Made by a program: the position numbers and the translations under genes
Source of the DNA: Atriophallophorus winterbourni
Taxonomy: Eukaryota; Platyhelminthes; Trematoda; Plagiorchiida; Microphallidae
Length of the DNA: 64,000 nt
Reading direction: 5' to 3'
Assembly (NCBI GenBank): GCA_013407085.1
Contig: JACCGJ010001753.1
Coordinates: 1-64,000, forward strand
Shown: positions 36,305 to 48,230 of the stretch, piece after piece
Numbering within the stretch: the first letter of the stretch is position 1
Layout of the letters: each line of letters starts with the position of its first letter
The notes under the pieces: generated by a model
Database searches by the model: none
Told to the model about the DNA's origin: nothing
What the model saw: only the letters and a program-made list of their open reading frames with translations

Positions 36305-36845
36305 TTCAGAACTCGGAACTCAGAACTCAGAAACTTTTATGGTAGAAAAAGCATTATGCTTAACAATAACCATAGGATGACAAGGTATATAGAATATATA
36401 TAAAAATATATAAAATATCTCAAAAATCAATAGGGACACTCGCATACCGCATGGTTCGTCATAAACTCATTGAGTTTGGAAGTGAAAACCTCAACAGATT
36501 ATGATCGTGTGATTTCTTCAGGCAAATAGTTCCAAGTAAAACAAATTCTTACAGAGAAAAAAATACGACGTATATCCAATCAAGAATGCGGAATGCTTAA
36601 AGCATTTGAATGTGTTCGAGTTCGAGTAAGGTCATTGGGCTTTAGCAAGTGTTTAAGGGGATGGTTTACAGAATGCAGGATTTTGAATGTCAACATAGGA
36701 TCACTACGTATCTGCCGTAATGTAAATTCGTGTAGGTTCAGTTTTAACATCCGCTCTGTGAAAGGCAAATTTCTGTACCGAGAGACCAACATTATAAGGG
36801 CAACGAACAAAATGTTGGGTATTTTCTAGCAGACAACCCTCAGGG
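36305..36845 (-). pseudogene. CR1-like 3' end (family C2), copy 1
   Basis: In reverse, 36810-36580 encodes a thumb segment: RYRNLPFTERMLKLNL, EFTLRQIRSDPMLTFKIL and NHPLKHLLKPND. The C-terminal coding and 3' UTR follow, ending in three 7-mers (36330-36310; AACTCGG and two AACTCAG as read on the + strand). The 3' UTR (36480-36340) aligns with 61990-61820. The 5' part of the element is absent. Confidence 0.82.
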
Positions 36846-38319
36846 TAAAAAGCAACATTGTATTCGAATATTGTAATGGGCTACAAAGTAACGCATAAAA
36901 TTTGGCAATCTACGCAACAGTTCCACTTCACTTAATTTCAGTCTACAAAAATTTTCACACGTTGTTTTTCATCATAGGACGGTGCGTGCCGTTTTGACGT
37001 CTATTACGTTGCTTCGGAAGCTTTCGATGAGATTATAATTTTGTGGATGCGAACCTGATAAGCGGCAAAATTGTCGTCCTATTAATTACCAATAATCTGA
37101 ATGAAACGCTTTCACGCTGTGATCTCTGCCGTTCGTGCAGTATGCATCTTCTTGAAGTATTTGTTCAATCTTGTATATTGTCAATTGAAATGATGAGACT
37201 TGAATCATTACCTGTTCCATTCAAGGCATTTACACCTCATCCTAGTTTGTTTGTGTTCATTTTTCTAAAGATTCCGCAGCTATCAAGTTCCACCCATCCC
37301 TAAGCCTGTAGGATTTTATTTTGTCATGGTTTTAAGGTGGCTATGCCTCTATTACATGATACTGATATAATGTAGTCTCATATGCTGATCACACTGTGTT
37401 CTCGGTTCCACGTTAAGCAAACCGCATCTATGAGATAACAAAGAAACCAGCGTTATCTGTTTTCATAACACTCGGTGTAAAGTTTCTAAAGTTTATTTGA
37501 AGTTTACAAATCAGATAAATGCTAGAAATGTATAGTTACATTTTATTACCACCTGCCGAGTACTACAGTCGCGGTACCCATCCTAGACAGTCAGGGCAAC
37601 AATTTTGGTCAGTTTGAAAGACCAGCAATCATTCCGATCATCTAGCAAACGTTGAAATAAAGAAATAAATATCGGGATTATTTTTCTGAATTTTAATTTC
37701 GATTTAATGGCGCGATGACTATCGACAGAAGATCTTGGGATACCTTTGCAATAATACAAATAATTATTGATTTGTTTTTTCACACCTCAAGAAACATTCA
37801 GCGAACAAATGCAGGAAACATATAGAGTCGTTCTTGATCACCTATATGATATTCTATGTCAGATATTGCAGTGATTATATGGTAAAAAATTTAGTTTTGA
37901 GTAAATGCAATTTTTTAAAAGCCTAATTACTTTTCTTTTCAAAAAACGCTAATCAAGAACTCTTACTTCTGTTCAATGTTTACTCACGAAGACAAATAAT
38001 ACAATTACTCCAAAATAAAAATCCGTATGTGATTTGTAATTGATATTGATCGGCTTCGAAAAAGCTTTAAACAGTATTTGCTAATTTATAGATTTCAGTA
38101 TTTTAGCGTTATACGAGAACTACGTAAATAATGTACCAGCTACCTCAATGGCGTCAAATCGAACCGACCGACCTACTTCGCACCAGATGCGATACTATCG
38201 AGATAATATCGAGATAATTTTTGATAATATTATTCAGCGCGAATTCATGCTTCTCAGAATCAATGAAAATCCACTCTATCCATACCCCACCTTGTGCCGT
38301 TTGCAGGTCTTCTTAAAAC
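36846..38319. other. Intergenic, nothing recognised
   Basis: No supported feature. A frame at 37043-37303 has no motif. Confidence 0.4.
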
Positions 38320-38443
38320 TGAACAAGCTGTTAATTTGTAACGAACAACTTGTTAAATAACATGCTCTCAAACACATGTAGATGAGGTAAATTCCATTAA
38401 CCACGAACAAAAAATTCGTATTTGCATGCATTTCCATTACACA

Positions 38444-38479
38444 CCCAACGACCGGTTTCGTGTGGTTTGCACTCATCCG
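38444..38479 (-). ncRNA. Hammerhead ribozyme half, degenerate
   Basis: Reverse reading: CGGATGA (core U changed to G), stem II GTG/CAC, GAAA, CCG, GTC, then GTTGGG. The stem I 5' strand is missing because the unit is broken at this point. It is not expected to cleave. Confidence 0.65.
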
Positions 38480-38657
38480 GTGCATTTAAATACAGATTTT
38501 TGATCATGGTTATTTTGATCTACCCCATCTACATGTGCTTGGGCACATGCAATTAAACAGGTTGGTCGTGACAACTTTATCAAACAGTGGCTTACAAGAC
38601 CAGCTTGTATACCATTCTACCAATGTTTCAAGCGCTTGCGGATCCTGATCCCACTGT

Positions 38658-38699
38658 CCCTACCTGATGAGTGTAAGCAGTACGAAAACCGTCGTGGGG
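38658..38699 (+). ncRNA. Type I hammerhead ribozyme, unit 1 of tandem pair
   Basis: CCCTAC (38658-38663), CTGATGA (38664-38670), a 13-nt stem-loop II closed by GTGT with GTAC using two G-U pairs, GAAA (38684-38687), ACC, GTC (38691-38693), GTGGGG (38694-38699). Stem I pairs fully. The catalytic core is intact, but the stem III bases are altered (AACCGT rather than ACCGGT), which probably weakens it. Predicted cleavage is after 38693. Confidence 0.78.
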
Positions 38700-38752
38700 T
38701 GTGTGCGTGTGATGGAAATGCGTGCAAATGAGGTTTTTTGTTCACGGTCATG

Positions 38753-38763
38753 GGTTCAAACCC
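38753..38763 (+). promoter_or_regulatory. Possible RNA polymerase III B box in hammerhead repeat
   Basis: GGTTCAAACCC fits GGTTCRANNCC and is conserved at 59178-59188. No convincing A box at normal spacing upstream was found, so promoter function is only inferred. Confidence 0.4.
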
Positions 38764-38895
38764 AGTCTACATGAGTGTGGGCTCATGTGATTGAATAGGT
38801 TGGTCGTATTAACCTTATCCAACAATAGCATACAAGTGCAACTTGTTTACCATTCTACCACTGTTTCAATCGTACGCAGATTCTGACCTTATTAT

Positions 38896-38936
38896 CCCTA
38901 CCTGATGAGTCCAACATGTCGAAACCGGTCGTGGGG
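38896..38936 (+). ncRNA. Type I hammerhead ribozyme, unit 2 of tandem pair
   Basis: CCCTAC (38896-38901), CTGATGA (38902-38908), a 12-nt stem-loop II, GAAA (38921-38924), CCG, GTC (38928-38930), GTGGGG (38931-38936). Core, stem I and ACCGGT stem III are intact. Stem II pairs poorly in this copy. Predicted cleavage is after 38930; with unit 1 this would release a 237-nt RNA. Confidence 0.78.
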
Positions 38937-38965
38937 TGTGTGATGGAAATGTATGCAAATACGAA

Positions 38966-41582
38966 CTTCGCTTATTGTTGTAACGATTTTAAGATGCTTA
39001 AATAGAACATCTCACAAATGGTAGCACGAAAATTATTCTCACCAAACGTCTTCAGCCACAGATAAAGCAGAAGCGACTGAAGATAATACTGCTGATTCAA
39101 ATGCGTATCAGGATTGGCTAGCATAAAATAGTCTTAAATGATTTACAATGCAATTAAGTCGTGAAATCTTAAACGTGATGAATTTTCGCAACAATAATAA
39201 TCTGCTCGGCATTTGCTCGGTGAATATTTTCACATATATGTTTCGTGCGGTTAAACTGAATATTAATGTACGTATTAAGAAAGAAGGCTATGTAGTAAAT
39301 TGTCAAATTTTATAAGTAGTTATGAACCGATTACTGTTATAGTTATGAGATAACTGAATAAATTCATATGAAAAGTTGTTTGAACATTCTAATGACACTG
39401 ATAATCATCTCTAATAAAATTCGTAAAGTTTCAGTTTTGAGCGAATCCCAAATTCGAAAGGTAAGAATGGATTCACGTATTTCGAAGTAGTTTTATTGAA
39501 TGTAGTGTAACGTATAGTCATGGCCGCTGTGTTCCTTGCGAAATTATTCAACATTAACAATTTTGACAAACATGTGTGAGCGTAAGCCGGTTTTTTTGGT
39601 TCACGGCTAATATGTTTGAAAAAATCAGTTTCGCAAAAACGAAGATCGCTCTCTCCATTGACCTTCTGTAGTTTATCAGTGTTTGGCCTCGAGTACCTTT
39701 TAACTTTTCCAAAACATTCTTTAATAACAATTCTCGAACATTTACTTATGACCGGAATCGTACTCGATAGCAGATATATTTTCCATTAACAGTGGTGGCT
39801 ACGAAATTTAAGTGGATAAATTATTCTTATTTGATGAAATTCGACATGAAAGAATGATGTCATTGAAAAAGTGTTTGATGTGGAGTAGTATTTTCGCATC
39901 TAAAATGCTGATTAGAAACTGAAAAGTAAGTATTCTGCTTTAAATCTCAGCAAACATATATCCCTTTCATTTAACTAACATTTTAGCCTAACGCAATTGT
40001 GATTAGAAACTTCCCTTTAACCAATCATAAATTTCTAAAACTCCAATGGAAGATTTGTGAATGATATACGTGTCAAATTTATGCATGTATATTTACGTTA
40101 AAAAATGCTACACTATAGCGCTATTGTAAATGTATTCATAATTATAAATTTCTCTAATAATGTTCATCAAAATTTTGATAAACTAAATATACTTTTATGT
40201 TTTTTTTCCACATATCGTTATAAATTCCGACGTAGATATTTAAACAAAGCCATTTTGTTCATATTTGTTCGCGTTTTCGATAGAAAGCAAAGCATAAATA
40301 AATTATTAACTCTCACTTGTTTCCATGATTTTCACATGAACTCAATTCTCCGTCCTGACCGATTCAGAAGATAACAGAACTTCATCGATTTTAGTCACAT
40401 TCAGCAGTTCCCAAGCGTTCGAAATTAAGAAAAACTGCTCGCAAAATTTCGGAACCAACTTCCATTCACATTACGCATTGATGCCGATTTGGGAAAAGTT
40501 TATCCACTGTAGATTGATTATGATTGGTCGACAGCAGGTGCGGTCATGTCGCAGTATGTTGGGATTAGGGAGTTTCGTTTCTCCGGTTGCGTGGACATCC
40601 CTTGTGTTAAATCATGTGTACTGTATGTTTGTTCAGATGAAGTGCTTTTGAATATTGTATTCCACATCAAGGGCAATGCCCAATCAGTTCAGCTGTAATG
40701 TTAAGCTGGTTCTTGTACCCGAATTAAGATTAGCAAGGGGTAGACACACCATTGGTTGTCAGTAAGTGTTCCAAACATACAAACAAGGGAGAACGGTTGG
40801 CAAAATTGCGGACTATTTGATGTCTAATCGGTCGCAACGTTGTTATTCATTACACTGCGTGTGTTCGTATGTGTCTCATCTCAACCAGAAGAAAATTGCA
40901 TCAACGTCATCAATCATTTCATTCTCCATCAAATTTCTCGACGTTTCTACTCCTCTCTTGTTGTTGCTGTTTGCACCGGGCCTGAGCTGTCAATTTCGAA
41001 CGCTTGTCTCTCAGGTGTCGTGCCGTATCTGTCAGGCTCTTGGGAAAGACGTCCAAATTTGAAAGACGTGGAAGCAACATTGAAAAGAGACACAATCCCC
41101 TGCCCATAGTTCGGCTGTCAAGGAAGCTTGAATACTGCGCTATTTTTTTCTCAATTGAATTCGGTCGCTCAAATTACCGTCATCCCCAAGTGGAAATCAA
41201 ACCGTTTGAACATGTCAAAATGTCTCCGTCGTTGCAACAACAATATTGACAATGTGTTTCGTCAAATTCCAGTGAAAGCCGAAAAAATTAATTAAAGTGT
41301 GATAGTAACTGAGTGCGTGAAAGCAAGAAGCAAATTTAAATCAAAGTAAACTTTGCAAAAGCGAATATGGAGACCATTAACGTGGATGATTTTCTTCAAG
41401 GCATCAACATGTATCGAATTCAACGTGTGTTGTCAGACGGGAAATAATTCTAACTCCACAGACGACGTAGAGAAGTACGAGGTCAACGTAAGTTTGTTTA
41501 AAATTGGATCAATGAAAATGTATACAATTGTGTGCTTCAATTAAAATAAAGCAGAAATTTAGGAAAACAATTTACCGTTATA
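38966..41582. other. Intergenic; no confirmed gene
   Basis: No transposon seen. The region 40480-41490 has somewhat higher GC. A 26-codon ATG frame at 41367 is followed by a donor-like GTAAGT near 41486, which could mark a 5' exon, but this is unproven. Confidence 0.35.
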
Positions 41583-41767
41583 CATGATTGATTAAGTTGG
41601 CCGTACCAGCCTTATCCAACAGTGGAATACAAGCGCTACTTGTTTACAATTCTTCCACTGCTTCATGCGCATCCGGCTCCTGACCTTACTGTCCATACCT
41701 TATGAGTACAAACAGAACAAAACCGGTCGTGTGGTGTGTGTGTGTGATGGAACTGCATGGAAATGAG
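41583..41767 (+). mobile_element. Hammerhead repeat copy 3, single 5'-truncated unit
   Basis: Starts at the AAGTTGGCCGTACCAGCC block in mid-unit and runs through the ribozyme to TGTGATGGAACTGCATGG. One part-unit without a tandem partner. Confidence 0.82.
41693..41734 (+). ncRNA. Hammerhead ribozyme with compensatory stem I change
   Basis: CCATAC (41693-41698), CTTATGA (41699-41705), stem-loop II, AAAA (41719-41722), CCG, GTC, GTGTGG (41729-41734). Stem I still pairs in all six positions because the third C-G pair of other copies has become A-U on both strands. The core has lost two key bases (G5 to U, G12 to A), so this copy should be inactive. Confidence 0.72.
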
Positions 41768-41983
41768 CATCTTATTATATATTTATATTCACATAAGATA
41801 GAGTTGAAAAGACTTTTATTTTATTCTTAATGTAATTGTTATGTCTGTTCTGTATATCTGTATAAGCCAAAATTAAATAGTTTTTCTAAAACCCACGGCG
41901 AGCAAAGTTAACCGTGCCACCATAATTAAGAATTGTTTAACGATTTTACACTGCTTTTCTACTGAAATTAATTTGAACTTTAT

Positions 41984-42024
41984 CTGCTTGATGATATCAA
42001 ACAGCCCGAAACCGGTTGTGATGT
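41984..42024 (+). ncRNA. Degenerate hammerhead repeat fragment
   Basis: CTTGATGA, AAACAGCCC, GAAA, CCG, GTT and GTGATG in order, with an extra T in the core. Weak homology continues to about 42190. Probably an old copy of the family. Confidence 0.45.
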
Positions 42025-42190
42025 GTGACATTGGCCATTTTCAATGTCTTGAACGCATAATGTGATCCGTCCTATCATCCATTTTTAAAAGTGGCTTTCA
42101 AGTGTAACTTCGATAACAACTTTCCAACGTTTCACAATGCTCAGTAAACGCAATCTCACTGTCTCTACGGGATGACACACAACAGTCAGA

Positions 42191-43220
42191 AGTCAGTTGT
42201 AGATTGCAAACATGATTGATATGAGCACCATAATAACTTTGTTAACCAAGTAAAATTTTACTGATCTAAGTCAGCTTTACTTCTTGACATTATTACTTGA
42301 CGGAATCAATAATTAATGAAAGTAACATCCCCAATTATCTCTTTAAAATTCAATAGCGTTAATCACGATTTTTTCTACGCACCGTTAATAAATTGTAACT
42401 TGGTACAAAAGTATTACTTCGAATGTTTCCAATCGATAAAATTTTCTTTTTCTCACGGAAATGATCAATATTTGCGAAATCTAATGTTTTATAATCAAAG
42501 GCTTACCCTCGACATATTATTTTATACAAATCTGCTCCGCTCATTAAACCGGGGCCTATTGTAAGCATATGTCTCGTCAAATATGGTGATTAGCTCTCTA
42601 TTCCGCTTAGCTTGCACCTGTGTTGAGAGAGCGTATCTCGCCAAATTCCAGGCGGACAATTGTTAAAGTGAACAAATGTAGGAGAATCGATCCCCTCCCG
42701 TTTGTTTGTCACATTACGGATTACAATGATGTACCTCATTGACATGAGTGCTAGCGAACATCAGATTTGTTATTGATATCACTCTTAAGAATACCTGTAA
42801 ATGTAATCTCGGAATCACATGATAATAGGCCCATTGTCTTCGACAAACTTAAATGCTGAATGCATTGTACACAGAACACACAGTCGAAAGACTAAACGAA
42901 GAGCAGACATTTTCGTTGATTTAACATCCATCCTGACAGTTGGGTGTCATTATGATACTCTGAAACTTGGGCAATTGTATCGCCACTTATTTACGGCTCT
43001 CGATTAGTTCATTACAATTGAAGCATTTTCTGATTAATTCATCTGAATGAAATAATCGTCAATTTGCGAGGGATCACAATAATTTCAACGGACCTATGTG
43101 TATTGCATGGATTATTCAGTTAAACATACTTTTAATTATCGTCGTAGATGTAACTTCAGCCAGATCACTAAAAGGTTTATAAATTTGTTAAAATTGAAAG
43201 TCGAATACAAGTAAAATTAA
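42191..43220. other. Intergenic, nothing recognised
   Basis: AT-rich spacer with no supported features. Confidence 0.4.
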
Positions 43221-45011
43221 TTCAAGGTAATTCAAGGTAATTCAAGGTTCTTAATGGTCTAAAAAGCAACAAGCTTAACAATAACCATAGGTTGGTAAAA
43301 ATTGAAATTTAAGTGTATAAATAATATAAGAACATAGATTAAACAGTATATAAGTGTTCTGGAAACGGATAATATAATAAAAATTCGTCTAATTTCGTTT
43401 TAAAGTCATGCAAGCTAGTGGCGTGAGCAACGGTTGAAGGTAAACTGTTCCAAGTAAAAACAGACACGGACAGAGTAAAAATACCNNNNNNNNNNNNNNN
43501 NNNNNNNNNNNNNNNNNNNNNNNNNNNNNNNNNNNNNNNNNNNNNNNNNNNNNNNNNNNNNNNNNNNNNNNNNNNNNNNNNNNNNNNNNNNNNNNNNNNN
43601 NNNNNNNNNNNNNNNNNNNNNNNNNNNNNNNNNNNNNNNNNNNNNNNNNNNNNNNNNNNNNNNNNNNNNNNNNNNNNNNNNNNNNNNNNNNNNNNNNNNN
43701 NNNNNNNNNNNNNNNNNNNNNNNNNNNNNNNNNNNNNNNNNNNNNNNNNNNNNNNNNNNNNNNNNNNNNNNNNNNNNNNNNNNNNNNNNNNNNNNNNNNN
43801 NNNNNNNNNNNNNNNNNNNNNNNNNNNNNNNNNNNNNNNNNNNNNNNNNNNNNNNNNNNNNNNNNNNNNNNNNNNNNNNNNNNNNNNNNNNNNNNNNNNN
43901 NNNNNNNNNNNNNNNNNNNNNNNNNNNNNNNNNNNNNNNNNNNNNNNNNNNNNNNNNNNNNNNNNNNNNNNNNNNNNNNNNNNNNNNNNNNNNNNNNNNN
44001 NNNNNNNNNNNNNNNNNNNNNNNNNNNNNNNNNNNNNNNNNNNNNNNNNNNNNNNNNNNNNNNNNNNNNNNNNNNNNNNNNNNNNNNNNNNNNNNNNNNN
44101 NNNNNNNNNNNNNNNNNNNNNNNNNNNNNNNNNNNNNNNNNNNNNNNNNNNNNNNNNNNNNNNNNNNNNNNNNNNNNNNNNNNNNNNNNNNNNNNNNNNN
44201 NNNNNNNNNNNNNNNNNNNNNNNNNNNNNNNNNNNNNNNNNNNNNNNNNNNNNNNNNNNNNNNNNNNNNNNNNNNNNNNNNNNNNNNNNNNNNNNNNNNN
44301 NNNNNNNNNNNNNNNNNNNNNNNNNNNNNNNNNNNNNNNNNNNNNNNNNNNNNNNNNNNNNNNNNNNNNNNNNNNNNNNNNNNNNNNNNNNNNNNNNNNN
44401 NNNNNNNNNNNNNNNNNNNNNNNNNNNNNNNNNNNNNNNNNNNNNNNNNNNNNNNNNNNNNNNNNNNNNNNNNNNNNNNNNNNNNGTTCTTTTTTAAAGG
44501 CAGTATTAGTTTTTAGTGATGTTTTTAAACTGGAGCATATCCAGACACCCAAATCTTTTTCTTCACTGCGATTTTCAAGGACATGCGAACCTATGTGATA
44601 TGTGAACTCTATTCGATTCCCTACATTCATGATCCTGCATTTGTTGAAGTTAAACGGCAGTTTGTTCTTTAACGACCAGCTGTGAAGCGTATCAAGATCC
44701 TTTTGTAATAGCAGACAGTCTTCTGGACTACGAATGCTGCGCCAAATCTTTATGTCGTCCGCAAATAACGAAATGTTACATCGAACAATTTCCGGTATTT
44801 CATTGACATAAACCAGAAAGAGGATCAGACCAAGGACTGAGCCTTGGGGAACTCCGCTTGTTGCTGCGATTGGTTTGGATAATGCACCATCAACACGTGC
44901 CTGGTTAGTGCGATTTGTTAGGTAGTCATTTAGGCAATTCAACAACTTTCCGGTGATAGAGACAGATAAGAGACCAAAATGTAGAGTAATAAAATAGATG
45001 TTTGAGAACAA
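43221..45011 (-). pseudogene. CR1-like element (family C1) copy 1, interrupted by gap
   Basis: In reverse, 45011-44486 encodes RT: CLNDYLTNRTNQARVDGA, SGVPQGSVLGLILFLVYV, SLFADDIKIWRS (FADD at 44765-44754), LPFNFNKCRIMN and EEKDLGVWICSSLKTSL. It then enters 1000 N. Beyond the gap the C-terminus (TWNSLPSTVAHATSLHDFKTKL, 43460-43390 in its best frame) and a 3' UTR follow, ending in repeats of TTCAAGGTAA as read on the + strand (43221-43248). The RT portion is uninterrupted, so this is one of the better-preserved CR1-like copies. The upstream endonuclease is absent. Confidence 0.85.
43486..44485. other. Assembly gap of exactly 1000 N
   Basis: The round number indicates a placeholder size. Both sides belong to one CR1-like element, whose missing thumb would need only about 450-500 bp. 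Confidence 0.97.
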
Positions 45012-46084
45012 AAACCAATGAAATTATTGCGCATCAACAATCTGTTTTAGCAGTGTTTGCTATTTTCCACTGTTTCAAGACTCACTGAAACTTATCTTAC
45101 CGGCAAACAGCCGGAAACCGGTTGTGGTATGGCAGGGCAAGGAGCGAGCCTTTCCAAAATAGTCAGGATCTCACAACATTAGGATGAATTTTTGCTAACT
45201 CGCGTCGCGAGTAATCATATTTCAAGTCGCTTATTTAGTGAGTTTCACCTAATATAATAAAATCAATATGCACTTTAAAATTACTGCGGTTGGCAATTCG
45301 TGAATTTCCTTTTATTTTGAAGTGTATGTATGTTTTAATTGGATTTGGTATTATGTTAAATTAAATACAATTATTGCTGGATATTATTATCAAGCCGTTG
45401 TGTGTTTGTGCTATATGTTTGAACCCCGCCACTACCTGCAATATTTTGAGTGATATTCCAATGCAGCAGCATCAATCGCCATCTTGAACGGCTGTTAATC
45501 CTGTAAAAAAAGCAGAATGAAACCTAAAGAGTTTGACCTCATTTGGCCTCGGGATGTGTCAGATTTATTCAAATATTCGTTTTTGAGATTTTGGCATAAT
45601 CAATAGGCTTAGATTTAAAGAAAATAGTGTAGTTGAATAATTTAGAAATGTACGGAATGCAAAACGTTTGAGATTTATCGACATCTTGATGTAAAATCAC
45701 TCAAAGATACTGTTTTCCCGCATGTTGTTTCATTTCACTTAGCCTAAGTAGCCGAGGTGTAGATAAAAGCATTTTTAAAATTTAACCAATTGTTTGTGGA
45801 TCGAAGAAACGAACCTTGCTCTTTACGCTTGAAAAAAAGCCTTCAGCCTGAAAATGGTTGTAAAAAGTAATTGCAGACAATGAATCAATGATTTTCGAAA
45901 ATAATACCTCGCTGCACTGTTAAAATAATTGTGCAACTCGTAAAAATTACTTGAGGCTGCGTAACATTTACCCTTACGAAGTTGATTTTAAATTGTACTC
46001 CTGATGTCGAAGTGATTAGAATTTTGCCATTTATTATATCCCAACGGTTGAGCATCTACAATGAGTTCATAATGTTGTATCAAT
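45012..46084. other. Intergenic, with a short degenerate hammerhead repeat fragment
   Basis: At 45088-45132 lie AAACAGCCG, GAAA, CCGG and TTGTGG in the order of the hammerhead unit, but CTGATGA is absent. Nothing else recognised. Confidence 0.4.
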
Positions 46085-46150
46085 CAACTTATTTGATCAC
46101 ACGCACCCGGACATGTTGATGGAATCAAACCCATGGGCATGAACAAAATA
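46085..46150 (-). repeat. Hammerhead repeat fragment without ribozyme
   Basis: Reverse reading TTTTGTTCATGCCCATGGG, then ATCAACATGT and GTGTGATCAAATAAGTTG, collinear with the first part of the unit at 38746-38810. Confidence 0.6.
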
Positions 46151-47439
46151 CTCCACATTTTCATATATTTACAACACACATGTACACTCTGCCCACCCCG
46201 TTTTGATTTCGTTGAGCTGTTCAATATTCTATTTACGATTATTTGAATTTCGTGATATTTTTCATACTGTGAAATCAACGAAAAATAGGTTCACAGTAAA
46301 GTTTTCACGTGGTATCAAATACAATGTCTCGAGAAACGTAACACGTGCATCAATCAGAAAATATCACCATAATGTTGCTGTTATACTTGCCTTTTCGGAC
46401 AATTAGACGTTTAAAACCTTTCAATATGGAAAACCCGTTTTGTCACTAAAAAGAGATCAAGTGTGCGTCAAAACGTTTTTATCAAATTTTTTATCAATCA
46501 GTAAATTGCTCTGATTCCTTCTTCCATCTTCCGTAATTCGGTCAAATTTGCTATTTTCATCTATTGATGAAGAACGGTAGAAAAACTATTAAAAACACCT
46601 GTTGTTTATGAGTGGCGAGAGATGTGGGAACTTCAGATCAAACGGTTGAAATATTGTTCTCCGTAATCACGATTGTTTCGTCTTTGCAATTTACCCACCT
46701 CTTGAAATCACGTCGACCGGGATTATCAACCTGAAACTCTATTTGAGTCTCACGGAATCTTGTTTAGATGCGTATCAGTAAGTTTGATTCAGCCTCTGAA
46801 CTGTTCGACTTGAGATTTCTACTGGTGGCAACTCCTCTCAGTCATTTCAATCCTCTTAAGTTACACCATTCAAACAGTGAGGTAGTAAACAATTGGTCTT
46901 CTCTAATAAATAATTGTAGCATTCAAAGAATATTTTGCTGATGATGATGTAATGGGTATATAATATTTTCTTCTTGAAAATAACAATTTTAATAACCAGT
47001 TTTGTTTTGCTCACATCATCCGCACATACACATGACTACCGATACGGAATACCGTCAGCTTATCTAAGAATCAGATATCGCTCTGGAGCTGATACTCTTC
47101 ATGACACGAATAATGCTGTTTTTTTACGTTAATAAATCATTACATAGAAGCATTCATATTCAAATCACAAAAGGTTTCTCTAATAATTGTTTAGGAATAA
47201 TCGCTAATGTTAACTTTGGGATTTTGTAAGTAACCGTATTTTGAGATATATCAAGTATAAACTTTTTATTTCTCGCACCAAGATATTCATCCATACAAGA
47301 AGAAACGTATCGAATTTGTAAAATGTGAATATATGACACTATTTAACATTCTGCTTGGTAATTGGTGCAATAATAATTTTAGATTTAAGTTAAAATATTC
47401 AAAAACGTTTAGTTTGCTAACAAAACAAAATAAACAGTC
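46151..47439. other. Intergenic, nothing recognised
   Basis: AT-rich with no supported feature. Confidence 0.4.
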
Positions 47440-48230
47440 AAATTTTAGCAATATTCATGGCAGAAAAAGCGATCAGCTTAACAAAAGCCGCAGGATGAGG
47501 AGTTATATGGAGTAAGAACCAAATTTTCCGGGAGTTAATAAGGGCAGTCACACCACGCTTTGTTTTACGTTTATTCATCAAAATTCGGAGCGAAAACCAC
47601 AACCGATTATGTTTTTGCCAGCGATCATCAAATGGGTTTCAGTATGAATAAAAACAATCCGTGTACGTCGTTTTAGTTTTGTCATTTGCTTTCAGAGAAA
47701 CAAATTCCTATAACTTGATATTAACTTGGTTGCCAGATGATAAATCATGGCAAGCAGTTAAATATGCTTTTCCAGCCATGATGCCAACACTCGAAGTGAA
47801 TATTCCATATCAGGACGAAAATATATATTCAGTATCCGGGGTAAGTATTCGGGCGTGATAACCTCGAATGTCTTTTTCAGCGGATGCAAGCTGTGGCATG
47901 CTTTATTGTACACTGGCAACGCTAGAGTATAGACGACACCTAAACACCAATATCTTTTCTGTTGGATTCCAGAAGAGACCTTGCAAGGCAAGATGCTACG
48001 TGTGGTGCAGGGATTGGTAATCAAGCAAACATCTACCTGACAAAAATTATCTCTGTAGTTGCACGTAAATGTTTCCAAATCATGTAGAAAAGCTCATGAG
48101 ACACGTGCTTACATCTAGCCTCGTTTATACGAAACAGAAAATAATATGTAGCTGCCTTACTCAATGACTTCACAGCTGTCCGCATCAAGTTTACTCCTGA
48201 AAATGGTCGCAAATTAAGGTCAAAGAACAT
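47440..48230 (-). pseudogene. CR1-like 3' part (family C), copy 3
   Basis: In reverse, 48000-47758 encodes the RT thumb: HSLHPLKKTFEVITPEYLPR, ILNIYFRPDMEYSLRVLASW and LEKHI. The 3' UTR (47640-47440) shares the CATCCTGCGGCTTTTGTTAA-type block with the copies at 36300, 43221, 61796 and 62296. The RT palm is missing. Frameshifts are present. Confidence 0.75.

Larger units (their letters stand above)
38320..38965 (+). mobile_element. Hammerhead repeat copy 2: inverted part-unit plus two tandem units
   Basis: The left part (38320-38482) is a reverse-oriented unit ending in a damaged ribozyme half. It is followed by two direct units whose ribozyme cores start at 38664 and 38902, 238 bp apart. Each unit reads: TTTTGTTCA-type start, TCATGGGTT block, CTACATG, AGGTTGGTCGT, CTTATC, ACAAG, ACCATTCTACCA, ribozyme, TGTGATGGAAATG, TGCAAAT. 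GGTTCAAACCC at 38753-38763 in unit 2 matches the RNA polymerase III B-box consensus. The reverse-to-forward junction near 38485 recurs at 58930. Confidence 0.87.
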
